Counted from the first letter of the stretch, positions 36,665 to 46,742 are shown. The stretch: 64,000 nt of DNA from Bacteroidales bacterium (GCA_016286055.1 JAEERW010000005.1:124001-188000), one strand, 5' to 3'. Program-made: numbers and translations. The notes: a model not told the origin generated them from the letters alone.

Positions 36665-39574
36665 TTATTCCAAGATATCCAGAACATCTTCTTTGAGCGC
36701 GGGATTAAACAGCGTGGTTTCATTAACGAAAGCCGCTGCAAGTCCCGCCTTTTTTTGTTGACGCACCTGAATTTTCTCCTCCACTGTGCGGGCAGAGATA
36801 AATCGGTAAACCATCACGCTGTTTTTCTGACCAATACGGTGGGCACGGGCAATGGCTTGCTCCTCTACGGCGGGATTCCACCACGGGTCGATAATAAACA
36901 CATAATCGGCTTGGGTAAGGTTCAAACCTGTGCCGCCTGCCTTGATAGAAATTAAAAAGACAGGCACATCATCGTTTGAGAGGAATTTTTCAACCTCGTT
37001 TTCGCGCTCCTCGGTTTGTCCGGTAAGCATTGCGTAATCTAATCCGCGCTGCTGCAACTCATTGGCTATCAAATCTAAATGCTTTACAAACGATGAAAAA
37101 ACCAACACCTTATGACCTTGGTCTACAACGTTTTGAAGCATCATCATAATTTCATCGGTTTTGCCGCTGCCATCTTGATAGGCATTGTCTACAAGGGCGG
37201 GACTGCACGCAATTTGACGGAGTTTTACAAGACCTTGAATCACATCCATTGTAGAATTTGAAAGCAAACCTTTGTCCATCAGGTCGAAAAGTTGGTTGCG
37301 CACCTTCGATTTTTCACGTTCGTAAATTTCGGCTTGCACATCGGTCATTTCGCAAAATATAGTCTGTTCGATTTTTTCTGGCAAATCGCTGAGTACCTGC
37401 TGTTTGGTACGACGAAGAATAAAGGGATAAATTAGTTTTTGTAGTTTTTCGACAGCAGTTTCGTTGGCACCACGCTCAATTGGTAGCACAAAACGTTTTT
37501 TAAACACCTGCAACGAGCCGAGCAAACCCGGATTTATAAAGTTCATCTGGCTCCAAAGGTCGGTGAGAGAGTTTTCGAGCGGCGTGCCCGTAAGCGTAAG
37601 GCGATGTCGGCAACGGAGGTTCATTAAGGCAAGATAGGTTTTAGAAAGAGGATTCTTCACCATTTGGCTCTCGTCTAAAATCACATAGTTAAACTCCTGT
37701 TTTTCAAAATATTGAATATCGTTTCGCATAATAGAATAGCCAGCAATCACCACATCGTAATATTTAAACGAGCGAACAAGTTGCTGACGGTTATTGCCCG
37801 AATATTCAATAATTTTCAACTGCGGAGCAAACTTTTTCGCCTCGGCTTTCCAGTTGTAAATAAGCGACTTAGGCACAAGCAAAAGCGATGGAATTTTGTG
37901 TTCGATAGTAAAAAGTTCGCCCGGGCGTGTGTTGTCGTCGGCAAGGAGAATGCTGTTGGCAAGCACCGAAAGCGTGCAAAGAGTTTTACCCAAACCCATA
38001 TCGTCGGCAAGGCACGCACCAAAATTATAGTCGCGCATCATTTTAAGCCAGTTGTAGGCGGTAATCTGATAGGGACGCAATTGAGCATTGATATTTTGCG
38101 GCTGCTCCATCGGAATTGAGTCAAAATCAGAAAGTTTCTTTTCAAGTTCGGCAATAGAATCCTTTTCGTCCGAATCTAACGGCAGCGACATCAAGGCAAG
38201 ATACTGATATTTTTTTAGTATGATATTGCCAGAATCCTTGTCGAAACTGCCCGAAATAAACATATCGCGAAAACGCTCAAACCATTCGTCGGGCAGCACC
38301 ACCACACGACCGTCGGGCAAGGTAAATTCGTGTATATCGTTGATAATGTAATATTTAAGTGAAACAAACGGAATCTCTAAACCGTCGAGTTTTACAATGG
38401 CATAGATATCAAACCAGTCGGTACGGTTCTTAACCTTCATATCCAAGCGTATAGAGCCGGTGTAATAGTTCTTTTGGCTAAGATTCTGTTCGATGGTGAT
38501 GCCCGCCTGAACAAGTTGTTCCTTATTGTTGTTCAAGCAGTTAATAGCAAACGCCTCTTGAATTTTTGGGTCGTTGGCATCGCTCTTGATGCGGTAAGTG
38601 CCGGGGTTGACGCGAGTTTTAAAAATATCAAAAGCGGCATTTTCCACCTCCTGTTCGTAATCGAGATTGCGCACAAGTTTGGTAAACAGATAATCGCCGT
38701 TGTTTTCTATAAACTTAACAACCACCAAGTTGCGGCTTGTAGCAAGAAAGTCGATTCCGTTGTATTTGAATTTTAGCACAAAAACAGTGTAACCCTCCAA
38801 ATCGTGCTCCACCATCAAAACTGCCTTAGGCTCAGGATTTTGGGTAATGATTTTAAAACCCGAAGGATTAACAATAAAATTCTCCTTTATGGTGTTGAGG
38901 ATAAATTTTTGATAATACTGCGGCTCCACGCGCTTTTGCACAGGAATATATTTTTTTGAGATAAACGGCACGAGTTTTTTGGCATCAATACGGTCGAAAA
39001 ACAGAATGCGACGATTGATAACGCACACGCACGGCTGATACGAAAGCACATACACATTCTTATTTAACAGATTGATTACCTTGTCTTTATATTTTACAGT
39101 AAGGAAATATTGAGTCTCCACATCGGTGCGCACAAAGTTGAAAACCGCCTCCGCCTTTTGCGATGCAAATTCGATACGGTCGTCCACGAGCACAGTTTTT
39201 AGTGCTGGGTCTTTGTAATAAACCCCGATGTGAGCGGTGCGGCAGATGTTGAGAATCTGCACAATCTTTTTATCAATAGCCGGACGCACATATTCGTCGA
39301 TATACTTGGCATCGTGCGACGCAAAAAACTCCTGAGGTGTGGCGCACTTGCGGCCGCCGAAACTCTTGGTGATATGAGTTTCGCTACATTCCGAAGCAAG
39401 AATCGCAATCTGCTTTTGCTCTGCGGTATAGCGGTCGGGATAGGTTCTAACGTCGTCAGACACAACATTTTCCTTAATATCATAATGACCGCCGGTAGAC
39501 GACAGTTGCACAAAATGCGGCACAAGCAAAAAGCCTAAATACCTGTGTTCTTTGAGGGCTACGATAAATTCCAT
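36665..39574 (-). CDS. SNF2/RapA-type helicase
   Basis: A 969-residue SNF2-family DNA translocase. The helicase core occupies the C-terminal half: Walker A DDMGLGKT (about 518-525), VILDESQMVKN (DESQ box, about 632), LTGTPLENS, and the second RecA lobe ending in IARAHRIGQ (about 910). The N-terminal half (about 1-480) is a large, poorly conserved region as in bacterial SNF2 helicases, with no SWIM zinc motif seen. Such proteins remodel DNA-protein or RNA polymerase complexes. The ATG at 39574 is preferred over 39595 because a TACTTTTG box (39593-39600) would lie inside the longer form. Confidence 0.88.
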   Translation of the reverse strand: MEFIVALKEHRYLGFLLVPHFVQLSSTGGHYDIKENVVSDDVRTYPDRYTAEQKQIAILASECSETHITKSFGGRKCATPQEFFASHDAKYIDEYVRPAIDKKIVQILNICRTAHIGVYYKDPALKTVLVDDRIEFASQKAEAVFNFVRTDVETQYFLTVKYKDKVINLLNKNVYVLSYQPCVCVINRRILFFDRIDAKKLVPFISKKYIPVQKRVEPQYYQKFILNTIKENFIVNPSGFKIITQNPEPKAVLMVEHDLEGYTVFVLKFKYNGIDFLATSRNLVVVKFIENNGDYLFTKLVRNLDYEQEVENAAFDIFKTRVNPGTYRIKSDANDPKIQEAFAINCLNNNKEQLVQAGITIEQNLSQKNYYTGSIRLDMKVKNRTDWFDIYAIVKLDGLEIPFVSLKYYIINDIHEFTLPDGRVVVLPDEWFERFRDMFISGSFDKDSGNIILKKYQYLALMSLPLDSDEKDSIAELEKKLSDFDSIPMEQPQNINAQLRPYQITAYNWLKMMRDYNFGACLADDMGLGKTLCTLSVLANSILLADDNTRPGELFTIEHKIPSLLLVPKSLIYNWKAEAKKFAPQLKIIEYSGNNRQQLVRSFKYYDVVIAGYSIMRNDIQYFEKQEFNYVILDESQMVKNPLSKTYLALMNLRCRHRLTLTGTPLENSLTDLWSQMNFINPGLLGSLQVFKKRFVLPIERGANETAVEKLQKLIYPFILRRTKQQVLSDLPEKIEQTIFCEMTDVQAEIYEREKSKVRNQLFDLMDKGLLSNSTMDVIQGLVKLRQIACSPALVDNAYQDGSGKTDEIMMMLQNVVDQGHKVLVFSSFVKHLDLIANELQQRGLDYAMLTGQTEERENEVEKFLSNDDVPVFLISIKAGGTGLNLTQADYVFIIDPWWNPAVEEQAIARAHRIGQKNSVMVYRFISARTVEEKIQVRQQKKAGLAAAFVNETTLFNPALKEDVLDILE

Positions 39575-39592
39575 AATAATAATAAAAGCGGG

Positions 39593-39600
39593 CAAAAGTA
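39593..39600 (-). promoter_or_regulatory. Promoter -7 box of the SNF2 gene
   Basis: TACTTTTG on the minus strand fits TAnnTTTG, 18 bases before the chosen start. It lies within 10 bases of the divergent -33 element of the TonB receptor promoter. Confidence 0.5.
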
Positions 39601-39609
39601 ATCAGTTTT

Positions 39610-39639
39610 TTGCATTTAGCGAAATAATAAATACCTTTG
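39610..39639 (+). promoter_or_regulatory. Consensus promoter of the TonB receptor operon
   Basis: TTG, 19 bases, then TACCTTTG, a full match to the Bacteroidota pattern, with the ATG 36 bases downstream. Confidence 0.7.
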
Positions 39640-39675
39640 CTGCCTATTTATTATAACAAACTAATTATTTAAAAT

Positions 39676-42195
39676 ATGAATAAATATTTTGCAGCAACTA
39701 TTCTATGTTGTTGCCTAACAATGAGTTTATCCGCTCAAAAAAAGTACACCATAAGCGGATACATCACAGATGAAAAAACATCAGAAACCGCCATCGGAGC
39801 CACCATTTACGACAAATCCACGCTTCAAGGCACAATCACCAACGTTTTTGGATTTTACTCGCTCACACTTGCCGAGGGCGCACACTCGCTGAGTTTCACG
39901 TACGTGGGCTACACACCCAAAACCGTGGAAATCAACCTCACCAAAGACACCTTGATGAATATCCAACTATCTGATAATGTTCAGTTAGAGGAAGTTGTGG
40001 TAACGGCTCAACGCGAAGATGTGGGCATTCAAGCCACAGGAATGGGTTCGCTTGATATTCCCGTTAAACTAATAGAACACACACCATCGTTGCTTGGCGA
40101 AACCGACGTTTTGCGAGCCATACAATTTACCCCCGGAGTGCAGCAGGGCGTTGGAGGAGCATCTGCGCTATACGTTAGAGGCGGCGGCGGCGACGAAAAC
40201 CTTATACTCTTAGACGGTTCGCCAGTTTACAAAGTAGACCACTTTTTTGGATTTTTTTCGGTGTTTACCCCCGAAGCCGTAAAAAAGGTAAGTTTCTATA
40301 AATCATCGTTTCCAGCAAGATACAACGGCAGAGTTTCATCGGTAATCGACGTGCGCACCAAAGACGGTGATATGAACAACTATCACGCCAACTTCTCAAT
40401 TGGCTTGCTCACATCGCGTTTCAACATCGACGGACCAATTGTAAAAGACAAAACCTCATTTTCGCTCTCAGCACGCAGCACTTATATGTCGCTATTGATG
40501 TGGCCTGTAATGAAAATTGCCCAAGCCAATATCGACGACGATGAAAAAATCAACGCAGGATATTGGTTTTACGATTTCAACGCCAAAGTAAACCACAAAT
40601 TCAGCGACAAAGACCGCCTCTATGTAAGTTTTTACCGCGGCGTAGATAAGTTTTGGGTTAGAGACAAATACAAAGACAAATACGAAGAAACATATTTCGA
40701 CAAAAATGGACGTCAATTAACTGGTACGTTTGCAGAAAAAAACGATGAAAAAATCTATCTTCGTTGGGGCAATTTAATTTCTACCATACGATGGAATCAT
40801 GTATTTTCGCCACGGCTATTTAACAACACCACAATATCTTACAATAAATACAAAATGGTTGTAGGTTCTGAATTCGACGATCATAGCGAAAGCCCATTAG
40901 CGTGGCGCGAAGAGTATTCAAAACAAGAATACAATTCATCGATTACAGACTATGGCATAGCCACTGATTTTGACTTTATGGCCACCGACCGACATACCAT
41001 TAAATACGGTTTCAACTACATTTATCACGAATTCAAACCCGAAACATCATTATCTAAAATTAAATCGAAATCCTCGGAATTTCCCGAAGACAACATAGAT
41101 ACCACAACAGTAGTGCCCGGTGGCAAAACCATCTATGCCAACGAGTTATCCATTTACATTGAAGACGAATGGAAAATTACACGCCAACTTTCAGCCATTC
41201 CCGGATTTGCCTACACACTATTTAAAGTGCAAGACAAAGCATACAACAATTACCAACCACGTTTTTCATTAAAATACACAGCCACACCATTTTGGACATT
41301 TAAAGCATCGTATACTCGTATGAGTCAATGCGTTCACTTGCTTACATCATCGCAAATTGCGTTGCCCTCCGACCTTTGGGTGCCAATCACCAAAAACATA
41401 GAACCCGAAACAGCCGAACAATATTCAATAGGTGCATATACCACCAAAGTTAAAGGATGGGAATTTTCGATAGAAGGCTATTACAAAGAACTCCACAACG
41501 TGCTTGAATACAAAGACGGTATGAGTTTTATGGGATTTTCGGGCAAATGGCAAGATATGGTGGCAATGGGCGAAGGACGTTCCAAAGGCATTGAAATACT
41601 CGCTAAACGCACCGAAGGCAAAGCCACAGGATGGATTTCGTACACATTATCCAAAGCCGACCGCGATTTTGCTGATGATTCACAAGTAAATTACGGCAAA
41701 CCATTCCCCTTTGCCTACGACCGTCGACACAATATCAGCATAGTTTATTCGCAAAAAATCAACGACCATATCGACATCGACGCCAATTGGACATTTTTTT
41801 CAGGTGCACACGCAACAATTTCGCTCTCCAAAGAAGACATTATGCTCCCACCAGATATTAATCAATTATCATATTGGAACGGAAACGACTTCGTTAACGA
41901 CCCAAGCAATAGCGCAACAATTGATTACGTAGAAAATCGCAACAACTACGAACTTCCGGCGTCGCACATTCTCTGCGTGGGCATCAATTTTCATAAACAG
42001 AAAAAACACTGCGAAAGAATATTCAACATATCAGTATACAACGCCTACAACGCCAAAAATCCCAACTTCGCTTTTTCGCGGGTAAAAGAAGAATATCATC
42101 CCGAAGATCCAATGCATCCAACATATAAACACGTGTTGCGCAAAATTACTATTCTTCCAATAATACCCTCATTTACTTTTACTTACAAATTTTAA
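39676..42195 (+). CDS. TonB-dependent receptor
   Basis: An 839-residue outer-membrane active transporter. It has a signal peptide (about 1-20, ending SLSAQ), a carboxypeptidase-regulatory-like domain (about 24-105), a plug domain (about 110-225 with EVVVTAQR, ALYVRGGGGDENLILLDGSPVY and YNGRVSSVIDVRTKDG) and a long barrel ending in the aromatic strand PSFTFTYKF. It imports a large or scarce substrate using TonB energy; nothing in the sequence identifies the substrate. An 11-base gap links it to a DUF4249 lipoprotein, a common partner gene of this receptor type. Confidence 0.92.
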   Translation: MNKYFAATILCCCLTMSLSAQKKYTISGYITDEKTSETAIGATIYDKSTLQGTITNVFGFYSLTLAEGAHSLSFTYVGYTPKTVEINLTKDTLMNIQLSDNVQLEEVVVTAQREDVGIQATGMGSLDIPVKLIEHTPSLLGETDVLRAIQFTPGVQQGVGGASALYVRGGGGDENLILLDGSPVYKVDHFFGFFSVFTPEAVKKVSFYKSSFPARYNGRVSSVIDVRTKDGDMNNYHANFSIGLLTSRFNIDGPIVKDKTSFSLSARSTYMSLLMWPVMKIAQANIDDDEKINAGYWFYDFNAKVNHKFSDKDRLYVSFYRGVDKFWVRDKYKDKYEETYFDKNGRQLTGTFAEKNDEKIYLRWGNLISTIRWNHVFSPRLFNNTTISYNKYKMVVGSEFDDHSESPLAWREEYSKQEYNSSITDYGIATDFDFMATDRHTIKYGFNYIYHEFKPETSLSKIKSKSSEFPEDNIDTTTVVPGGKTIYANELSIYIEDEWKITRQLSAIPGFAYTLFKVQDKAYNNYQPRFSLKYTATPFWTFKASYTRMSQCVHLLTSSQIALPSDLWVPITKNIEPETAEQYSIGAYTTKVKGWEFSIEGYYKELHNVLEYKDGMSFMGFSGKWQDMVAMGEGRSKGIEILAKRTEGKATGWISYTLSKADRDFADDSQVNYGKPFPFAYDRRHNISIVYSQKINDHIDIDANWTFFSGAHATISLSKEDIMLPPDINQLSYWNGNDFVNDPSNSATIDYVENRNNYELPASHILCVGINFHKQKKHCERIFNISVYNAYNAKNPNFAFSRVKEEYHPEDPMHPTYKHVLRKITILPIIPSFTFTYKF

Positions 42196-42206
42196 AACCA
42201 AAAACC

Positions 42207-43367
42207 ATGAAGAAACTTTTGATAATACTAACGATATTAACCTTTGCCACATCATGCAAAGAAGATATTGAACTCAACGCCACTAACACTGTTGGGGTGC
42301 TATGTGCCAATGGCTTTATATTCACCGACAGCGATATAAACTTCGTTTTCGTTAGCGAAACAGGTATGGAGCGTGCCACAAAAATCAACGATGCACGAAT
42401 AGAACTATCTGTAAACGGCGAAACTAAAGAAATTGTAACAGCAGCCGACACTGTTGAAGGTCGTTACCCTATCAAGACCATTCTCCACGATGGCGACAAA
42501 GTGCGTTTCGACATCTACCACGGCAACAAACACGCTTATTCTGAAGGTGTTATGCCCTCCAAAATTTCTGATTTTAGCATTGAATATACAATTGAAAAAG
42601 ACCGTCCTTACCATGAATATTACGACGAACAGCCAAATTATGCCGATATGTTTCGCTTTAACCTAAATTTCAACGACATATCATCAGGGAATAATTACTA
42701 CCGCCTCTATACGATGACTAATTGCACCAAAACCATTCAAAGACCATTCTACGAACAGATTCCCACAATCATGGTAGACGAAAACGGGATAGAATGGCAG
42801 TCGCTACGCGATACTGTGTACACTATACAAGAAACAATAAATGTTTATACAAAAATCAATTACGAAGGCGAATTACTCCTCACCGACGAAGGATTTAATG
42901 TTGAAACCGAACTTATGGACGGTATCGAAAACTCATGTCTGGTATTCAAAAACGCTCGTTTTGCTGGTGGCAAATGCAATATGAAATACTACAAAATAGC
43001 AGATATAAACCATATTTACCAAAACGATCAGAGCAAAATGTCTGTAATAATTCCTGAAACAGAAATATTTAACCAACAAGATTCGTCAGACCTTTCGCGC
43101 ACAAAATATTATTACTCCGAAACCGTAGGCATAGAATCTATCAACGAAGATGCCTATTATTATTTCAAAGCCATAAACAACTATAATGCCGGAACGTTTG
43201 ACAATCAGGAGATTACAGGTGCTGTTAAAATGCATACCAACGTTATCGGTGGTAGTGGCAATATTGTGCTGACCTCACGAATCCTAAAAACCATAGTTAT
43301 CTACGACAGCATCCAACCCAAGCCTGTTTATGTGCCGTGGGAGGAAATTTATTATTATCAGAAATAA
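42207..43367 (+). CDS. DUF4249-type lipoprotein, receptor partner
   Basis: A 386-residue lipoprotein with the signal MKKLLIILTILTFATSC and Cys at about 17. The body is beta-rich, starting with an Ig-like segment (INDARIELSVNGETKEI), as in the Bacteroidota DUF4249 family. Members are encoded next to TonB receptors and are thought to assist them at the outer membrane, though a biochemical role is not established. A strong hairpin follows the gene. Confidence 0.82.
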   Translation: MKKLLIILTILTFATSCKEDIELNATNTVGVLCANGFIFTDSDINFVFVSETGMERATKINDARIELSVNGETKEIVTAADTVEGRYPIKTILHDGDKVRFDIYHGNKHAYSEGVMPSKISDFSIEYTIEKDRPYHEYYDEQPNYADMFRFNLNFNDISSGNNYYRLYTMTNCTKTIQRPFYEQIPTIMVDENGIEWQSLRDTVYTIQETINVYTKINYEGELLLTDEGFNVETELMDGIENSCLVFKNARFAGGKCNMKYYKIADINHIYQNDQSKMSVIIPETEIFNQQDSSDLSRTKYYYSETVGIESINEDAYYYFKAINNYNAGTFDNQEITGAVKMHTNVIGGSGNIVLTSRILKTIVIYDSIQPKPVYVPWEEIYYYQK

Positions 43368-43371
43368 AAGG

Positions 43372-43410
43372 GAAATTAGGGGAAATGTTGGGAAAATTTC
43401 CCCTAATTTC
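43372..43410. terminator. Perfect 14-bp hairpin between convergent genes
   Basis: GAAATTAGGGGAAA pairs perfectly with TTTCCCCTAATTTC over an 11-base loop. It lies between the DUF4249 gene and the phosphofructokinase gene and can stop transcription from both sides. Confidence 0.75.
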
Positions 43411-43420
43411 TTATCTTAAA

Positions 43421-44836
43421 TTAATCAATCTCCTTTTTCTTACCCTTCATAGTGGGTTGGCTCTGCGGGGGGATGTAGTCAAGTTGAGCCGATTCGTCGG
43501 GATTGGCTATCATTTTGATGGGCTGACCGGTGATTTCGAGCACGTTGCCCCAAAGTTCGCTTTCAAGGTTGATACGCTTGCGCTCTACAACAGTGGCAGA
43601 GATAGGCAGAATGGTGAAATTGCCGTTCCAGTGACCTACCACAAACTCGGTCTTGCCCGCCATAGCCGCGTGTATTGCATTGAGAGACAGAAGATTGCAG
43701 AACTTACTATCGTTGCTGTTGGCTGGCGACGAGCGGATAATGTAACTCGGGTCGATATATTTGATAGAGTGATGGAATCCGTCTTTTTTAAACTCCTCAG
43801 TAATTTTATCTTTGAGGAAAACGCCAATATCCTGATACTTAACGTTTCCGCTCTCGTCGCGCTCCACATTGTCGCCCTCAAAAAGGAACTGACCAGCACC
43901 CTCGGCAACAATTATCAAAGCGTGATGACGCTTTTCGAGACGTTCGCGGAGCTTGGTAATAAAGCCGTTAGGTCCGTAGAGGTCGAATTTCATTTCGGGA
44001 ATCAGCACAAAATTTGCCTCGCCTGTTGCAAGGGCAGTGTTGGCGGCGATATATCCCGAATCGCGACCCATAAGTTTAATCATAGCAATGCCGTTGTAAG
44101 CACCCTTAGCCTCGTTGTGAGCGTTGATAACGATTTCGGAAGCCACCGAGAATGCTGTTTCAAAACCGAAACTCTTGTCGATAAAGCAGATATCGTTGTC
44201 GATAGTCTTTGGCACACAGCCAACTGCGATGTTTAAATTACGGCGTTTAATCTCCTCGGCTATCGACTTGGCAGCACGCAGAGTACCGTCGCCACCGATG
44301 CAGAAGAGTATGTTGATATTCTGACGTTGAAGCACGTCTACAATCATTTCCGAAGGCTGTTCACCACGCGACGAACCAAGGAAACTACCGCCTTGAAGGT
44401 GAATACGGTCAACAATTTCGGATGTAAGCGGCACAAGGTCGAACCCGGGTTTAAATCCACGGAAACCATATCTGATACCAACCACATTGTGCACCTTGTA
44501 ACGCTGATTAAGCTGAGTTACAAGACCTTTGATCACATTGTTGAGACCCGGGCAGAGACCGCCGGCAGTTACAATAGCCACCTTAGTTTTGTCGGGCTGA
44601 AAATAAATTTTCTCCTTAGGACCTGCCTTTTCAAACGAGATAGGCATCTTGCCAGTTTTCTTATAATCTTCGAGGCTCTTAGTAGAAGCGTCGTAAAGTA
44701 TTCGCTCACCGTCTTTTACGTAATCGTACTCATCGTCGCCGTCGGCATTTTTTAGGTTGAGCGGCGAAGGAATGGTGCATTTGCCATCGAGCATCTTAAC
44801 AGTAAAGTCGAGCGCGTTTAATGTCTTATGTGCCAT
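43421..44836 (-). CDS. pfkA: ATP-dependent 6-phosphofructokinase, PPi-type lineage
   Basis: A 471-residue phosphofructokinase, longer than the 320-residue E. coli form. Motifs are TAGGLCPGLNNVIKGLV (nucleotide loop), GGDGTLRAA, PKTIDNDICFIDKSFGF and MGRDSGYIAA. In GGDGT the Gly at the position equivalent to E. coli Gly104 favours ATP over PPi, while the Lys in PKTIDND is the residue of the PPi-type lineage. This mixture is known from the long ATP-dependent enzymes of plants, trypanosomes and spirochaetes. It catalyses the committed step of glycolysis in the cytosol. It is 34 bases downstream of the barrel protein gene and may be co-transcribed. Confidence 0.9.
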   Translation of the reverse strand: MAHKTLNALDFTVKMLDGKCTIPSPLNLKNADGDDEYDYVKDGERILYDASTKSLEDYKKTGKMPISFEKAGPKEKIYFQPDKTKVAIVTAGGLCPGLNNVIKGLVTQLNQRYKVHNVVGIRYGFRGFKPGFDLVPLTSEIVDRIHLQGGSFLGSSRGEQPSEMIVDVLQRQNINILFCIGGDGTLRAAKSIAEEIKRRNLNIAVGCVPKTIDNDICFIDKSFGFETAFSVASEIVINAHNEAKGAYNGIAMIKLMGRDSGYIAANTALATGEANFVLIPEMKFDLYGPNGFITKLRERLEKRHHALIIVAEGAGQFLFEGDNVERDESGNVKYQDIGVFLKDKITEEFKKDGFHHSIKYIDPSYIIRSSPANSNDSKFCNLLSLNAIHAAMAGKTEFVVGHWNGNFTILPISATVVERKRINLESELWGNVLEITGQPIKMIANPDESAQLDYIPPQSQPTMKGKKKEID

Positions 44837-44870
44837 AATATTATGTTATTTATCTTTATCAAAAATCTTG

Positions 44871-45605
44871 TTATTTGAAGAATTCTATGCCGTGTCGTCC
44901 GCAGTTGGCAGTACCGAACTTAGCAAAGAAATAGTTGACCTCTAAGAGAATCTGAACGTTCAACTGTTTGGTTTCGGTAGTGATACTTGGGTTTACAAAA
45001 TCAAATGGGTTTTGATTGTCTTCCACCATATTTTTAAAACCGTAAGCAGCTCTTGCACCGAGACTTACTTGAACACGGTCGCCGTTGTATGGCATAAAAC
45101 CCATTCCGAAAGCGATAGACATAAGTTTATCTTTAAACTGGTCGTCAACATCCTCATCTTCAGCAATTTTATCAATTGTGCCTTTAGCCTTTTTAACGGT
45201 TGTAAACTTAGGACCAACCTCGGCGTAAAAACCGTAATCGCCAGTGTATCTGAGCAATGCAAGCATATCGGTGCAACCAAAGTTAAAATTGCCGTTTACA
45301 GTGCTATTACCATCTTTAAAGTTAAATTTCTGCTTAAAACCACCTCCAAGGTATTCAAACGAAACACCCACATAGTTGCCAAAAACAATTCCGTATCGTC
45401 CGCCAAAGCAAAACGACGGAGAAAATGCCTCGAGAGTAAAACCTTCGGTGTTTTTGAGGTCTTGATTGAGCATCATAAACGTGCCAGCGCCGCCCTTAAC
45501 AGCAATAGTCATCCAATTGACATATCCTCCGCGTCCGCCGCGATGTTGCGAAAATCCTTGCAATGTGCATATTGTCAGTGCAATAAGAAATAAAATCTTT
45601 TTCAT
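44871..45605 (-). CDS. Small outer-membrane beta-barrel protein
   Basis: A 244-residue protein with a signal peptide (about 1-19, ending GFSQ), then HRGGRGG and alternating strands (GVSFEYLGGGFKQKF, FYAEVGPKF, VQVSLGARAAYGF), ending in QILLEVNYFFAKFGTANCGRHGIEFFK. It resembles PorT/OmpX-like Bacteroidota barrels. The tail after the last strand contains a Cys and is unusual. The ATG at 45605 is preferred over 45659 because it starts a normal signal peptide. Function unknown. Confidence 0.75.
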   Translation of the reverse strand: MKKILFLIALTICTLQGFSQHRGGRGGYVNWMTIAVKGGAGTFMMLNQDLKNTEGFTLEAFSPSFCFGGRYGIVFGNYVGVSFEYLGGGFKQKFNFKDGNSTVNGNFNFGCTDMLALLRYTGDYGFYAEVGPKFTTVKKAKGTIDKIAEDEDVDDQFKDKLMSIAFGMGFMPYNGDRVQVSLGARAAYGFKNMVEDNQNPFDFVNPSITTETKQLNVQILLEVNYFFAKFGTANCGRHGIEFFK

Positions 45606-45710
45606 TTTTGAAAGTTTAATTAGTAAAAAAACAAATAAATTTAGTTTATCAAATATCAAGATTTTTTACGAGAAAAACAAAAAAAATCTCCATAATTTCG
45701 TACCAAATAC

Positions 45711-45718
45711 TATATTTG
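45711..45718 (+). promoter_or_regulatory. Promoter -7 box of the CPBP protease gene
   Basis: TATATTTG, 22 bases before the ATG. No good -33 element is seen. Confidence 0.5.
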
Positions 45719-45739
45719 CGACAAAATTAAAAAAGAGCA

Positions 45740-46639
45740 ATGTTTTGGCAATTTCAAAAGTTTAAACAAGTAGGCACATGTGGACAATTAGTATCATTAC
45801 TAATAATAACTCTGGTTTGTTTGTTATTTGCATTGATAATAGGTAGTGCGGGCGCAATTATTTACGCATCGTTGTTAGGCATTGAGGTTACCCAAGCAAT
45901 TTCGGAAACATCTTATCTAAAAATATATCAAATACTTACATCGCTTACAATATTTGTTGTACCAGCCTTGATATGCACATTATTGTTTGACAACAGCCTC
46001 AAAGAAGGGCTTTATTTAACACAGAAAACTGATAAACAGACCTATATAATAGCATTGATTGCAATGGTAGCGGTGATTCCACTTACCACTTGTCTCACAG
46101 AATGGAACGAACATTTAACACTGCCAGATTTTCTCAAAAGCGCAGAAGAATGGATGCGCCAAAAAGAAGAACACGCCAAAGCCATAACAGAACAAATGCT
46201 GATTACCGACAATTTTGGTTCATACCTTTATAATATAATAGTGCTGGCAGCAATTCCTGCTGTGGGAGAAGAGCTTTATTTTAGAGCCACACTACAAAAA
46301 ATGCTTACAGGCAAACATCCAATACTGGCGGCATTTGTGGCTGCAGTGCTCTTTAGCGCATTTCACTTTCAGTTTTACGGATTTGTGCCGCGACTTCTGC
46401 TCGGATTTATGCTGGGATTCATGCTCGTATGCACACGAAACATCTTAGTACCAGTAGCGGCGCACTTTTTCAACAATTTTGGTGTTGTAACTATGTATTT
46501 CGTCACGGGGAACGATGTCAAAATATCTGATAATATGAGCATTATATGGTATTTAGCAATTGGCATTTCTAGTGCAATAGTTACCGCAATGCTATTGAGA
46601 TACATGTATAGAAAACACGTAAAAATATTAACGAAATAA
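45740..46639 (+). CDS. CPBP-family intramembrane metalloprotease
   Basis: A 299-residue multi-pass membrane protein with about eight membrane segments. The CAAX protease/bacteriocin-processing (CPBP, Abi) motifs are present: GEELYFRATLQ (paired Glu and Arg, about 174-184), FSAFHFQFYGFVPRLLLG (catalytic His) and PVAAHFFNNF (second His/Asn). Members cleave substrates within the inner membrane; in bacteria they are linked to peptide maturation, immunity to bacteriocins or regulated proteolysis. Nothing nearby indicates a specific substrate. Confidence 0.87.
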   Translation: MFWQFQKFKQVGTCGQLVSLLIITLVCLLFALIIGSAGAIIYASLLGIEVTQAISETSYLKIYQILTSLTIFVVPALICTLLFDNSLKEGLYLTQKTDKQTYIIALIAMVAVIPLTTCLTEWNEHLTLPDFLKSAEEWMRQKEEHAKAITEQMLITDNFGSYLYNIIVLAAIPAVGEELYFRATLQKMLTGKHPILAAFVAAVLFSAFHFQFYGFVPRLLLGFMLGFMLVCTRNILVPVAAHFFNNFGVVTMYFVTGNDVKISDNMSIIWYLAIGISSAIVTAMLLRYMYRKHVKILTK

Positions 46640-46677
46640 AAAAAAGCATCGTTATAACAAAAAGTAAATAAAAGCAT

Positions 46678-46685
46678 TATATTTG
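46678..46685 (+). promoter_or_regulatory. Possible -7 box of the small basic protein gene
   Basis: TATATTTG, 57 bases before the ATG; a second, weaker TATATTTA lies at 46701-46708. Confidence 0.4.
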
Positions 46686-46742
46686 TAAAAACTTTTTTTG
46701 TATATTTACGAAAAATAAGAATAGTACCAAATCAATACTACA

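Noticed and set aside
43337..44236. 299-residue plus-strand frame over the phosphofructokinase gene
   Set aside because: Opposite strand carries complete phosphofructokinase motifs; the frame also runs through the terminator hairpin.
45740..46639. CPBP protease as a phage abortive-infection gene
   Set aside because: The old Abi name refers to a fold family; there is no partner or mobile context here to support a defence role.
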